A stretch of DNA of 42,378 bases, taken from contig JAGATU010000092.1 of the NCBI GenBank assembly GCA_017621115.1, positions 1 to 42,378 on the forward strand. The letters run 5' to 3'. This stretch comes from Lachnospiraceae bacterium. GTDB lineage: Bacteria; Bacillota_A; Clostridia; Lachnospirales; Lachnospiraceae. This document shows positions 17,718-26,735 of the stretch, piece after piece. The translations under genes and the position numbers were made by a program. Under the pieces are notes generated by a model, which saw only the letters and a list, made by a program, of their open reading frames with translations, was not told the origin of the DNA and searched no databases. Within the stretch, counting starts at the first letter, position 1. Each line of letters starts with the position of its first letter.

Positions 17718-19790
17718 TTATTTTTCTGACTTTTTCTCGGTTACAAATCCACACTGTTCGTTCATGCACTGTAATTTGCTTCCCTTTTCCAAAAGAAGGG
17801 AATTACACTGCGGACATTTCTCATTGGACGGCTTCTGCCATACCATGAAATCGCATTCCGGATTGTTGATACAGCCGTAATATTTTCTGCCTTTTTTGGA
17901 CTTTTTGAGTACAATGTCCTTACCGCACTGCGGGCATTCCACACCTGTCTTTTCAAAATAAGGCATGGTGCTTCTGCAATCCGGGAAACCGCTGCAGGCC
18001 AGGAAACGTCCGTGAGGACCGTATTTAATAAGCATCGGCTTACCGCAGAGTTCACATACTTCTTCGGATACTTCATCACGGATATCGATTTTTTCCAGTT
18101 CTTTTTCGGCAGTTTTAACCGCTTCATCCAAATCCGGGTAGAAATTGGAGATAACCGTCTTCCATGCCACATCACCGGAACCGATGCCGTCAAGAAGCGT
18201 TTCCATTGTCGCCGTAAAGTCCACATCCACGATTGTCGGGAATGCTTCCTTCATAATCTGGTTAACAACCTCGCCAAGCTCGGTCACATAGATATTTTTA
18301 TTCTCTTTTACAACATAACGTCTTGCCAAAAGCGTTGTAATGGTAGGCGCATAGGTACTCGGACGTCCGATGCCGAGTTCTTCAAGCGCACGCACCAAAG
18401 AAGCCTCTGTATAATGGGGCTGAGGCTGGGTAAAATGCTGCTTCGGTTCTAATTTGTCAAGTTGGAGCACACTACCTGTTTCCACCTGCTTAAGTACAGC
18501 ATCGGAAACTGTTTTTTCCTCATCTTCTTCCACATAAACACTCATAAATCCGTCAAAAGCAACCTTGCTTGCTGCTGCCGAGAATTTATGTCCGTTATTC
18601 TCAATCCGCACGGAAAGCGTCTCATATTCCGCAGCCGCCATACGGCTTGCTGCAAAGCGCTTCCAGATTAACTGATACAAACGGAACTGGTCACGTGAAA
18701 GGGAATCCTTTACAAGCGCCGGAGTTCTGCTGATATCGGTCGGACGGATGGCCTCATGCGCATCCTGGATTTTCTTTTCGTTTTTCTTTTCATTTATATT
18801 TTCTGCAAGATATTTCTCGCCATACTGCGATGCAATATAATCCCTTGCCATCGCCTCCGCTTCATCGGATACACGTGTGGAATCCGTACGAAGATAGGTG
18901 ATAATACCTACAAGACCGCTACCCTTAATATCCACGCCTTCGTATAACTGCTGGGCAAGACGCATGGTCTTCTGTGTGGAAAAATTAAGCGCTTTGCTGG
19001 CTTCCTGCTGCAAAGTCGATGTGGTAAACGGAAGCGGTGCTTTTTTAGAACGGGTGCCCTTTTTGACATCCTTTACCACAAAGCCGTCATCTGCAAGCTG
19101 TGAAACAACCTTATCCACTTCTTCCTTGCTACTAAGTTCTTTCTTCTCTTCATTACCTGTATATTTAGCCGTAAATGACTTCTTCTCGCCCTTTACGTTA
19201 AGCTGTGCTTCCAAAGTCCAGTATTCCTGCGGGATAAAGCCGTTGATTTCCTCTTCCCTGTCGCAAATAATACGCATCGCAACAGACTGCACACGGCCGG
19301 CACTTAAGCCTCTTTTTACTTTTGCCCAGAGCACCGGTGAAATACGGTATCCCACCATACGGTCCAGACATCTTCTTGCCTGCTGTGCATCTACAAGATT
19401 CATATCAATCTCGCGGGCATTCTTAAGTGATTCCTTTACCGCATTCTTCGTAATTTCGTTAAAAGTAATACGGTAAACCTTCTTATCTTCCAGTTTCAAT
19501 GCCTGATACAAATGATAAGAAATTGCCTCTCCTTCACGGTCGGGGTCAGTTGCGAGATAAATCTTCTCCGCTTTTTTTACTTCCTTACGCAGTTTTGCCA
19601 AAAGGTCACCCTTACCACGAATGGTAATATATTTCGGTTCATAATCATTTTCTACGTCAATTCCCAGTGAACTCTTGGGTAAATCGCGCACGTGACCGTT
19701 ACTTGCACAAACGGTATAATTGGCTCCCAAGAACTTCTGGATTGTCTTCACTTTTGCAGGTGATTCCACAATTACTAAATACTTTGCCAT
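17718..19790 (-). CDS. topA: DNA topoisomerase I
   Basis: Type IA topoisomerase that relaxes negative supercoils. The TOPRIM domain has E9 and the acidic triad D82/D84/E86 in TDPDREGE. The catalytic tyrosine is Y299 in GIITYLRTDSTRVS. Three C-terminal four-cysteine zinc ribbons follow (CELCGKP...C...C, CPQCGKD...C...C, CPQCNSL...C...C). An ATG ten codons upstream (19820) is in frame, but GGAG five nt before the ATG at 19790 and the canonical MAKYLVIVESPAK start favour 19790, giving 690 residues. Confidence 0.97.
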   Translation of the reverse strand: MAKYLVIVESPAKVKTIQKFLGANYTVCASNGHVRDLPKSSLGIDVENDYEPKYITIRGKGDLLAKLRKEVKKAEKIYLATDPDREGEAISYHLYQALKLEDKKVYRITFNEITKNAVKESLKNAREIDMNLVDAQQARRCLDRMVGYRISPVLWAKVKRGLSAGRVQSVAMRIICDREEEINGFIPQEYWTLEAQLNVKGEKKSFTAKYTGNEEKKELSSKEEVDKVVSQLADDGFVVKDVKKGTRSKKAPLPFTTSTLQQEASKALNFSTQKTMRLAQQLYEGVDIKGSGLVGIITYLRTDSTRVSDEAEAMARDYIASQYGEKYLAENINEKKNEKKIQDAHEAIRPTDISRTPALVKDSLSRDQFRLYQLIWKRFAASRMAAAEYETLSVRIENNGHKFSAAASKVAFDGFMSVYVEEDEEKTVSDAVLKQVETGSVLQLDKLEPKQHFTQPQPHYTEASLVRALEELGIGRPSTYAPTITTLLARRYVVKENKNIYVTELGEVVNQIMKEAFPTIVDVDFTATMETLLDGIGSGDVAWKTVISNFYPDLDEAVKTAEKELEKIDIRDEVSEEVCELCGKPMLIKYGPHGRFLACSGFPDCRSTMPYFEKTGVECPQCGKDIVLKKSKKGRKYYGCINNPECDFMVWQKPSNEKCPQCNSLLLEKGSKLQCMNEQCGFVTEKKSEK

Positions 19791-19831
19791 TGTTTCTCCA
19801 CTCTCCCCAATGTATTGCACACAACGCCGTC

Positions 19832-19860
19832 ACTATACACCATCCATTTTTAAAATGCAA
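19832..19860 (-). promoter_or_regulatory. Sigma-A promoter of topA
   Basis: TTGCAT, 17 nt, TATAGT lies just after the toxin-antitoxin terminator and about 40 nt before the topA start. Spacing is ideal and both boxes are close to consensus. Confidence 0.7.
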
Positions 19861-19871
19861 GGGAAAGTTTA

Positions 19872-19909
19872 TAAAAAAATAAGAAAGCCCACATTTTATG
19901 GACTTTCTT
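19872..19909 (-). terminator. Terminator after the toxin-antitoxin genes
   Basis: AAGAAAGTCCA pairs with TGGGCTTTCTT (one G-U) around a 7-nt loop, followed by a run of T on the minus strand. It isolates the toxin gene from topA. Confidence 0.85.
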
Positions 19910-19931
19910 TCATCCTTAGAAATTCTTCTTA

Positions 19932-20285
19932 TCATTCTCCCCAAAAACTGATTGACTCGAAACTTCGCATCTCTATTCCAAACAATTCATTCATAAAATC
20001 TTGTCGATTATCATACATCTCAAGTACATTTATTTGTTTGTCTGATTTACTATAAATAAAGTAATTTCTATTACAATATAGCAAATACCAATTCGACGGA
20101 CAATCCACATCAAACTTTTCCCTGATAGAAATTCCTGTATCTGCGAATTCTCCTAAATTATCAAGAATTGATACCATGGAACTAATTGTTTTGGTTCCCT
20201 TTTTCACACCTTGAATCACAATAAGTCTGTCTTTCAAAGACTTTAACTTGCTTTTAACCACATCTGAATAAATAACTGTCCGCAT
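19932..20285 (-). CDS. RelE/ParE-family toxin-like protein
   Basis: A 117-residue basic protein resembling RelE/ParE superfamily toxins, which cleave mRNA or poison gyrase. It has an N-terminal strand and helix (MRTVIYSDVVKSKLKSLKDR), a middle segment resembling the Gly-rich turn (LDNLGEFADTGISIREKF), and the C-terminal WYLLYCNRNYFIYSKSDKQI followed by VLEMYDNRQDFMNELFG, a pattern common in this superfamily. The ATG follows the upstream antitoxin-like stop by 3 nt. Which target it attacks cannot be read from the sequence. Confidence 0.7.
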   Translation of the reverse strand: MRTVIYSDVVKSKLKSLKDRLIVIQGVKKGTKTISSMVSILDNLGEFADTGISIREKFDVDCPSNWYLLYCNRNYFIYSKSDKQINVLEMYDNRQDFMNELFGIEMRSFESISFWGE

Positions 20286-20288
20286 TCA

Positions 20289-20528
20289 CTACACCCCAAG
20301 AAACTCATGCAGTTCCTCTGAGGTCACAAAATGCCCATTAGCTATTGCTTCTTCTGCTTCTTTTACCTCCCGTACAAACCGTTCTTCACAAGATTTACGG
20401 TTTTCACTTTTGGGGAAGAATCTAGCATTTATAAAATCGCAGAATTGGGCAAAATCAACATCTGACATAGATGCAATAAATTCCTGTGCGTCTGTTCTCG
20501 TTTTTAACACACCAATTCCTCCATTCAT
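20289..20528 (-). CDS. Antitoxin-like protein of a type II toxin-antitoxin pair
   Basis: A 79-residue acidic protein encoded directly before the RelE/ParE-like toxin. The C-terminal KEAEEAIANGHFVTSEELHE followed by FLGV resembles the toxin-wrapping tails of small antitoxins. The N-terminal part (DAQEFIASMSDVDFAQFCDF) is not a DNA-binding fold I recognise, so autoregulation is uncertain. An AGGAGGA site, set at the foot of a hairpin, precedes the ATG. Its leader shares structure with the leader of the Rpn-like gene at 40978-41760. Confidence 0.65.
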   Translation of the reverse strand: MNGGIGVLKTRTDAQEFIASMSDVDFAQFCDFINARFFPKSENRKSCEERFVREVKEAEEAIANGHFVTSEELHEFLGV

Positions 20529-20540
20529 CTGAGTTCCTCC

Positions 20541-20630
20541 TTTCCCTAAAATATCTATAGTTACAGGGAAAGAAGAAAAATATATTTAGTTTTCATATCC
20601 CTGATAAATAAGGTAGTTATCAAGGATATG
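20541..20630 (-). repeat. Structured leader element, copy A (before antitoxin gene)
   Basis: Two inverted repeats on the minus strand. The first, 20594-20630, pairs CATATCCTTGATAA with TTATCAGGGATATG around CTACC. The second, 20541-20571, pairs TTTCCCT with AGGGAAA, ending at the ribosome site. CAGGGA of the first can alternatively pair with TCCCTG of the second. Copy B (41776-41865) has the same layout and nearly the same arms. Confidence 0.7.
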
Positions 20631-20828
20631 CTCTCTATATATTATTCACATGTTTACTGTATGTCCTTTTATCTCGGACATAATAATATTAAAACAAAAA
20701 ACACATCCATGCTTTACCTCTGTGCAAAATGGAAACTGTCCTAAAAATTACGTTTTTTGTTTGCTTTTATTTTAGTGGATTCCATTGTAAATTGCAACAA
20801 TAATATGGCATAAATGTAATATAGAAAA
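20631..20828. other. Intergenic A/T-rich region between the antitoxin leader and the pilus operon terminator
   Basis: No gene is supported. It contains a small 7-bp inverted repeat TATGTCC/GGACATA at 20660-20682 and only weak promoter-like sequences on the minus strand, for example AGGACA, 17 nt, TAATAT. The toxin-antitoxin promoter is expected here. Confidence 0.5.
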
Positions 20829-20858
20829 GAGAGAAACTTTATGTAAAAGTTTCTCTCT
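20828..20858 (-). terminator. Terminator of the type IV pilus operon
   Basis: A 13-bp perfect stem, AGAGAGAAACTTT with AAAGTTTCTCTCT, and a 5-nt loop, followed on the minus strand by TTTCTAT. It begins 6 nt after the stop codon of the 1956-residue gene, marking the operon end. Confidence 0.9.
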
Positions 20859-20864
20859 TAATAC

Positions 20865-23800
20865 TTATTTCAGTTCAAACAACTGTACACAAACCACTTC
20901 AAGCCTGCTCATACTTTCTGCAGCGGACAGACTCACTTCCGCTCCGTCCTGTTCATCCCCAAACGGCTCATAACTGAGTCTTACATAAAGGTCTGCCGTA
21001 TAATCCTTCCGGATATCCTGTGCCGTTGCAAATCCGACATCGGAATATGAGAATTCTGCCGTATACATCGTATTATTAGATAAACGCGATACATCAGTTA
21101 TTGCTTCCGGCACTCCGGCATTATCCTGCGCAATGATACGATACATCTTAGCCGGCTGTATTTCTTTGTAATACTTACCGTTGGTATGTAAATCATACTG
21201 CGCTGACGCTGTTACTTCTATATAATACTTTGCATATAACGACTCATTACTCTTCTTCAAGTTCGGGTTCGTCGTATAGAAATGAACCTCAAGATTGTCA
21301 AGGAATGCCTTATCCGTTCCCTCAGCACTTGTCAGATTCGGATCATACGGAATGTATTTGCTTGTAATATTGGCAGATGTCTGCCAATTATTCTCCTTAA
21401 ACAATGCCCTCGGAGCCTGCATACCCGCACGATACGAAGCCACCAGCGTATTAACAAACAACTTACGCTCCATATCGCTGGTAATTGTCTGGTCACCGCT
21501 TCCGGTGTACGTTACATTACCCTTGTTGTAAATAAAGTAATTACTGCGGACATCCTTTTCGGTAGATGCAAAATAACTATCCTTCCATCCGTCAATATGT
21601 CCCAAAGTATACCATACAACAATATCGTCATTTTCATTGGCATCCCTGTTATTGGTATCCAGATTCAACTGGAAATACTGCGGATGGGACTGCGTAATCT
21701 CAAAATGCTCTTCAATCTTATACGGATATTCCGTAATCTGTCCCTTATTTACCTGCTCAACATGAGAGTTGAATGCATACTGACGTTCCTGGTAAGAATT
21801 CTTTCCATAATGATAATTCCAGAAAAAGTTATACTCCCAGCCGGCTCTTCTTGAAGTCTCACCAAATGTATTCCTTCCAATACCATTCCTGTATTCATCC
21901 GTTATCATAATCGGATTGGCAAGCGCTGTCGCAACGGACTTAGATGCACTATTCTGCAAATGTCCGCTTAATGAGAACTTGTCATACAAGGACTCGTATT
22001 TGAGTTTCTCATCGGTAATTACATTCGAAGCCACTACCTGTCCAAAACGGTCCATACCCTGGATATCACGCAGGTAAGTGTTAAAATAATATCCCCATTC
22101 CTTATTGGATGTATCATCAATAACGGAAGAGTTCAAATCATGCGTAAACATAATACTTCTTCCGGAAAGTGCATATTCACGGATTGCCAGTGTCGCATCA
22201 ATAATATCTTTTTCCGGATACATTCCGCCTTCCGGTCTGCTTCCGAATTTGTATACATCAGAAAATCCCATTACTACCATATCAAAACCATTCAGGTATT
22301 CCGGGTAGGTCATTTCCGTGAATCTTTCTCTTCCGATGTATTCCGCCGATGTCATCTTCGTAACATCAATGGTGAAATCCTGCACTCCGCCATACAAGAC
22401 ATGCATCTCGGGACTGTCCAAATCCAGATTGGTCGTTCCATTCACATTCGTAATCTGTAAAATCTTAATTTCCGGTCTGACTCCCATACACGGTACCGCT
22501 GAAAAACCGGTGATTGCCGAACGCACAACCGCTGTTTCATCTACATCCGAGTACGTTCTGTCATTCTGGGAAAACATCAGCTTCCATGCAAGGAATCCCG
22601 TATATCCGTCCGGAACATCCCTGGAAATATGATAGACATTGCCCGCTGACAGCCTAAAACGTCCTGCCGAATCGGTTCCGCATACATTTCCGTTATTATC
22701 AGTAATTGTCAGTCCGCTTAAGGTTTCACCCTCTTCGTAGCGTCCGTCCGCATCGATATCCACATACAACTTACAATCATAGGTTGTCGATGTCGGTCCG
22801 ACAGCCGCATCATCCGTCAGCGATACCGAATAGCGTAACCAATATACACCATTTGCATCCGCACTCAGATATCCCTGCTTACCATCCGGTTGGTTATATT
22901 CTGTCGGCAGACCACCGTCAAGCGGTGTTATAACCAATTTGGAAATACCCAAATATTTATTAAATGTTTCCTTCGCACTGCTACTGCTTTCCAAAGTACT
23001 CTTGCGGTTAACATTTTTCCCGAAATATTTATATCCGCCGCCATCCTCTTTCAGGACGGTATCATGAAGCAGGGTATACATATTGGAATTAACATCAATC
23101 TTTTTGGTATTAACGCTGTATTTACCGTTTTGCTCTTCAAGCATCTCATCCGATAAAACAACCGCATATCCGGCCTCAATAAACTCCCTTAACTCCCTCA
23201 ATTTATCAGCCGTAATATCATTACCGGAAAGACAATATGTACCATTCAATTTGGCTTCATAAGCCGGTGGCGTGCTAACGCCGATGGAATCGCCCACATG
23301 CGAATATACCAGCCCGTTCATGGCTGAATTATTATAGATAGTATTATCCGTTTTTGTACCGTTATCAATCTGCGTACTCATTATGGACGTATCCATACCA
23401 AGGTAAATCAAATCGTATTCCGCATTCAAGTCATTCAGCTTACCGACAAATTCCTTAGTACCCATAATGGTAACATCCAGCTGATTAGGCTTTCCTTCCA
23501 ACTGCGGAGCCAGATTCTTAACAATCCAAGCTTCCTTATCCAGTTTTCCGTCTGCTGTAATACAGATACTGTCCGTTTCAATTCTGTTTACCGTAACACC
23601 ATTCCAGTCATAGGATTTGATATCCTCATACACATCCAAGCGTCCGCTACCATCACCATCCTCGTAATACCGTTCAAAATCATACGGTTCCAAGTCGAGC
23701 ACACGCAGCGATGTCTTGGTTACGATACGCTTATCCTCATGATTAATGATGTGGCGGATTGCCGTCGCCATTGTGACATCTTCGCTGATACGGTCTTCTT

Positions 23801-26735
23801 TGCCCGCCAGTTCCAGATAGAAGTTTTCGTTGTCTATTTCGGTAACTACGTCTGAAAAACCGGATGCAATCTGGTCGTCTGAATAGAAGTTTTTATCCGC
23901 AAATTTATCACTGACTACATCGGCCTGTGCGTCGTCGTATACAAACACATTTCCTACAACATAAGCATTTCCTTTATGCATGGAGGATATTAATCCCGTA
24001 AGACTCATTGTCTCTACCGCTCGTCCGTCTGCACCATCATTTCCGAAAACAGACAAAATATCATCACGCATCAAACAGGCCGCCATCTTTCTAACTGCCA
24101 TATCATTATTAGTACCGCTGTAAAGGGAACTGTTAAGCACTACAGGAAGTCCTTCAGCCGCCTTTTTTACAATTGCATTATATATACTGTCTGCATTGTC
24201 TATTGTTTTCTGCTGTAATACCGATATCTCATCCGGTGTCGCAGCACTGGATATCACATAATTATCCAATGTTCCCTGATAATATTCTCCGCCCGTCCAG
24301 CTTGACTTACCAATCCAGAACGGTTTTGCCTTTTCAGTTGACAATATAGATGATAGGGCAACCGTAGAAGTTTCGCTTCCCATCTGCGCTCCACCGACAT
24401 AAATAGTCGTTGCGTCCGGTCCATAATATACACTGATATCGGTATTCGTACCCGATGGCACCTGTGCCTGTGCACATCTCGGGCGCGAACTCTCACCCGT
24501 CATATTATAGCGTTCTGCCAAAAGACGGTATGTTCCATTGTCCCAACCGACTACCGCACCCAGATATTTTTCTGTGAGATAAGTAGGGGCGGTTCCTATA
24601 TCATATGGCAAGAAGAACGGCCAGTTCTTCTCTCCCTTTGTTGTATTCATAGTATAGGAAACCGAAAAACCGGTAACGGAATTATTCAACAATCCGTCCA
24701 CTGTTAAAAACTGGTTCCAACCGCTAAAATTTGCCACACCATTGGAATCTCCGACATCTCCTGTTGCCGTTATTCCACCATCTTTATATCCATCGGCATC
24801 ATCAAAATCAAACTGCACAATCCAATCATCCGTGGTGTCCGGTGTATCTCCTGCCATAAATCCCTTATTAGCAGGATCTGCAAAATAAATCAAATCAGCC
24901 TTGGCTAACAATTCATCCGCCAATCCCTTGTCAGATACCAATTCTTTCCATGTCACCGTCACCACATCAATGCACATGTCCTTCAGCTCTGAATCGTCCA
25001 AATCAAAGACATACTTTTTAAACCATTCCTCATTGGTAAAACCACCGGTATAAGAAACGGTATCGTATATTTCCTGTGTATAATCTGCCGTAAATGTATG
25101 GGTTCCGTCATTATCCGGCTTGTACTCATACGGCAGGGTATTGTCTTTTCTTACATAAAAAGTTTCGCCTACAAGTTCATTTCTTGCTTCTTCTGTATCC
25201 GGCAAAAGAAAACGGTTATAGTTCTCATTTGCAACCAAATCCGCATGGTCATTTTTTGCTACAGAAGAAATATAGTACAGTACTTCGGCACTGCTGTCCG
25301 AACCGTCTGCTTCTTTAACAACCACATATCTCGCACCCGGAATAAGCGAATCAATCAACACAGACATTCTGTACATCTTCTTATCCGTAAATGCCCTTGC
25401 CTGGTCATCTATGGATAAATCTTCATTCGAAGGTTCATCTACTTCCTCAGCCGGAGGCGTCGGTGTAGCCGGTGGTTCCGTCCCGGTTGTTGTTTCCGGC
25501 GTTGTCGGTTCTGTTGTTGTCGGCTCCGTAGTAGTTTCCGGCGTTGTCGGTTCTGTCGTTGTCGGCTCCGTAGTAGTTTCCGGTGTTGTCGGTTCCGTCG
25601 TCGTCTCTGTTGTTGACTCCGTCGTAGTTTCCGTTGTAGATTCTGTCTCGGTCTCCGTCGTCGTCTCGGTTTCCGTCGTAATTTCATTTTCGGAAACCGT
25701 TCCGGTTTCTGTTTCTTCCTCCCTTACCGGCGGGCGCGCAAACATAAGCATTGCCTGTCTAGTATTGGTCAAAACACCAATGTAACTTAAAGAACCGTCC
25801 AGGTTCTCAAGAAAAATCATCTCGCCAAAGTACTTTGCCATGGCTTCGGTATCCACTACCGTCTCCGGATCGCCGGTTGTCTCATTTATTACTTCTTTGG
25901 TTTCAACTTCTACATCATCTTCAATAACGAAATACTGGTGATTATATGCATCAATTACAGTACTGCCTTCATCAACAGCCGCATTTCCGCTATCTCCGTC
26001 CTTTTTTACAAATTTAACCGGTAAATCCGTTGTATCACCAAGCGGCTTAAGATTTACCGCATACTTCGTATCCGTATTGCCTTCGCCTGCCGGGCGGAAT
26101 GCCATATGTCTGCGGTAGAGTTCCAAATCAAGCAACTGGGACGGCTTATATTCACCGGCTTCCAAAGTTTCCTTATCTTCTGCCACAACAGTTATCGTAT
26201 CGTACTGCGCTGTCGCATCCCTAAGCGCATAATCGCCGCTTGGAGGTTCAGACTCCGATTCCGTAAATACACCTCGGATATCCACGGTTTTTGCCGAAGC
26301 ATCCGTTGCACTCTCCTGCTCCGCATAGGCACTAAAGCCTACTGCATTACCGATTCCGAGCGCAGTTATCTTATCATTGATTGCCGTCGCCTTACTTTCT
26401 GCCGCTACCTCATCAACTGCCATATTTCCCAAACGCGCACTACGCTCCTCTTTACTCGGCATATCCTTAATGGATTTGGCGGATGCATCCACGGGCTCTT
26501 CCCCTGCTACGAGAAAGCCCAAAGAAGCGTCCTGCTTATTAGGCACGATTTCCAAAATCACAAAAGGATTACTTGTCGAATTACCCTCGATGATTTTTTC
26601 CACACCCGGAAGAGTCGCCCTTGCAAGCGCGGTCTGTGTTGTGGACATGACAGCAACACCTGCCGTAATTACGGCAAGCAAAGTACAGGATGTAGTCAAT
26701 ATGAACTTTTTCTTCTTAATTTTTCTTAAGTTCAT
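20865..26735 (-). CDS. Giant secreted multidomain protein, candidate pilus-tip adhesin (PilY1-like position)
   Basis: A 1956-residue exported protein ending the pilus operon. A basic start and hydrophobic segment (about 12-32) ending AQTALA-like TALARA form a Sec signal peptide. Residues 45-340 contain FVILEIVPN and GFLVAGEEP, which, with a late GFSDVYK...FTHDLNS segment (about 1490-1550), recall DUF5057 proteins. Residues 348-432 are a Thr/Glu/Pro stalk. About 634-830 resembles a LamG/concanavalin lectin fold (FDFDDADGYKDGG ... GTLDNYVIS). About 1315-1365 resembles an SdrD-B or CnaB-like domain (VDIDADGRYEEGETLSG). No LPXTG or S-layer motif is present. GGAG lies 8 nt before the ATG, and the start overlaps the minor pilin upstream. 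Tip adhesin role is inferred from position. Confidence 0.85.
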   Translation of the reverse strand: MNLRKIKKKKFILTTSCTLLAVITAGVAVMSTTQTALARATLPGVEKIIEGNSTSNPFVILEIVPNKQDASLGFLVAGEEPVDASAKSIKDMPSKEERSARLGNMAVDEVAAESKATAINDKITALGIGNAVGFSAYAEQESATDASAKTVDIRGVFTESESEPPSGDYALRDATAQYDTITVVAEDKETLEAGEYKPSQLLDLELYRRHMAFRPAGEGNTDTKYAVNLKPLGDTTDLPVKFVKKDGDSGNAAVDEGSTVIDAYNHQYFVIEDDVEVETKEVINETTGDPETVVDTEAMAKYFGEMIFLENLDGSLSYIGVLTNTRQAMLMFARPPVREEETETGTVSENEITTETETTTETETESTTETTTESTTETTTEPTTPETTTEPTTTEPTTPETTTEPTTTEPTTPETTTGTEPPATPTPPAEEVDEPSNEDLSIDDQARAFTDKKMYRMSVLIDSLIPGARYVVVKEADGSDSSAEVLYYISSVAKNDHADLVANENYNRFLLPDTEEARNELVGETFYVRKDNTLPYEYKPDNDGTHTFTADYTQEIYDTVSYTGGFTNEEWFKKYVFDLDDSELKDMCIDVVTVTWKELVSDKGLADELLAKADLIYFADPANKGFMAGDTPDTTDDWIVQFDFDDADGYKDGGITATGDVGDSNGVANFSGWNQFLTVDGLLNNSVTGFSVSYTMNTTKGEKNWPFFLPYDIGTAPTYLTEKYLGAVVGWDNGTYRLLAERYNMTGESSRPRCAQAQVPSGTNTDISVYYGPDATTIYVGGAQMGSETSTVALSSILSTEKAKPFWIGKSSWTGGEYYQGTLDNYVISSAATPDEISVLQQKTIDNADSIYNAIVKKAAEGLPVVLNSSLYSGTNNDMAVRKMAACLMRDDILSVFGNDGADGRAVETMSLTGLISSMHKGNAYVVGNVFVYDDAQADVVSDKFADKNFYSDDQIASGFSDVVTEIDNENFYLELAGKEDRISEDVTMATAIRHIINHEDKRIVTKTSLRVLDLEPYDFERYYEDGDGSGRLDVYEDIKSYDWNGVTVNRIETDSICITADGKLDKEAWIVKNLAPQLEGKPNQLDVTIMGTKEFVGKLNDLNAEYDLIYLGMDTSIMSTQIDNGTKTDNTIYNNSAMNGLVYSHVGDSIGVSTPPAYEAKLNGTYCLSGNDITADKLRELREFIEAGYAVVLSDEMLEEQNGKYSVNTKKIDVNSNMYTLLHDTVLKEDGGGYKYFGKNVNRKSTLESSSSAKETFNKYLGISKLVITPLDGGLPTEYNQPDGKQGYLSADANGVYWLRYSVSLTDDAAVGPTSTTYDCKLYVDIDADGRYEEGETLSGLTITDNNGNVCGTDSAGRFRLSAGNVYHISRDVPDGYTGFLAWKLMFSQNDRTYSDVDETAVVRSAITGFSAVPCMGVRPEIKILQITNVNGTTNLDLDSPEMHVLYGGVQDFTIDVTKMTSAEYIGRERFTEMTYPEYLNGFDMVVMGFSDVYKFGSRPEGGMYPEKDIIDATLAIREYALSGRSIMFTHDLNSSVIDDTSNKEWGYYFNTYLRDIQGMDRFGQVVASNVITDEKLKYESLYDKFSLSGHLQNSASKSVATALANPIMITDEYRNGIGRNTFGETSRRAGWEYNFFWNYHYGKNSYQERQYAFNSHVEQVNKGQITEYPYKIEEHFEITQSHPQYFQLNLDTNNRDANENDDIVVWYTLGHIDGWKDSYFASTEKDVRSNYFIYNKGNVTYTGSGDQTITSDMERKLFVNTLVASYRAGMQAPRALFKENNWQTSANITSKYIPYDPNLTSAEGTDKAFLDNLEVHFYTTNPNLKKSNESLYAKYYIEVTASAQYDLHTNGKYYKEIQPAKMYRIIAQDNAGVPEAITDVSRLSNNTMYTAEFSYSDVGFATAQDIRKDYTADLYVRLSYEPFGDEQDGAEVSLSAAESMSRLEVVCVQLFELK
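25440..25690 (-). repeat. Thr/Glu/Pro tandem repeat in the giant protein gene
   Basis: Imperfect copies of a 14-residue unit (TTPETTTEPTTTEP) preceded by TETETTTE-type repeats, about 85 residues in all. It looks like a rigid, possibly O-glycosylated stalk separating the N-terminal domain from the lectin-like part. Nucleotide repeats run in near-exact copies of about 42 nt. Confidence 0.9.

Noticed and set aside
20865..21000. Sortase or S-layer anchor at the C-terminus of the giant protein
   Set aside because: The C-terminus ends ...VVCVQLFELK with no LPXTG, hydrophobic tail or SLH repeats.
25430..25700. CRISPR-like array
   Set aside because: The repeats are in-frame tandem protein repeats without unique spacers of constant length. 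No cas genes are present.
25411..25785. Plus-strand Val/Ser-rich open frame
   Set aside because: It is the antisense of the Thr/Glu/Pro repeat of the giant protein. The repeat keeps several frames open.
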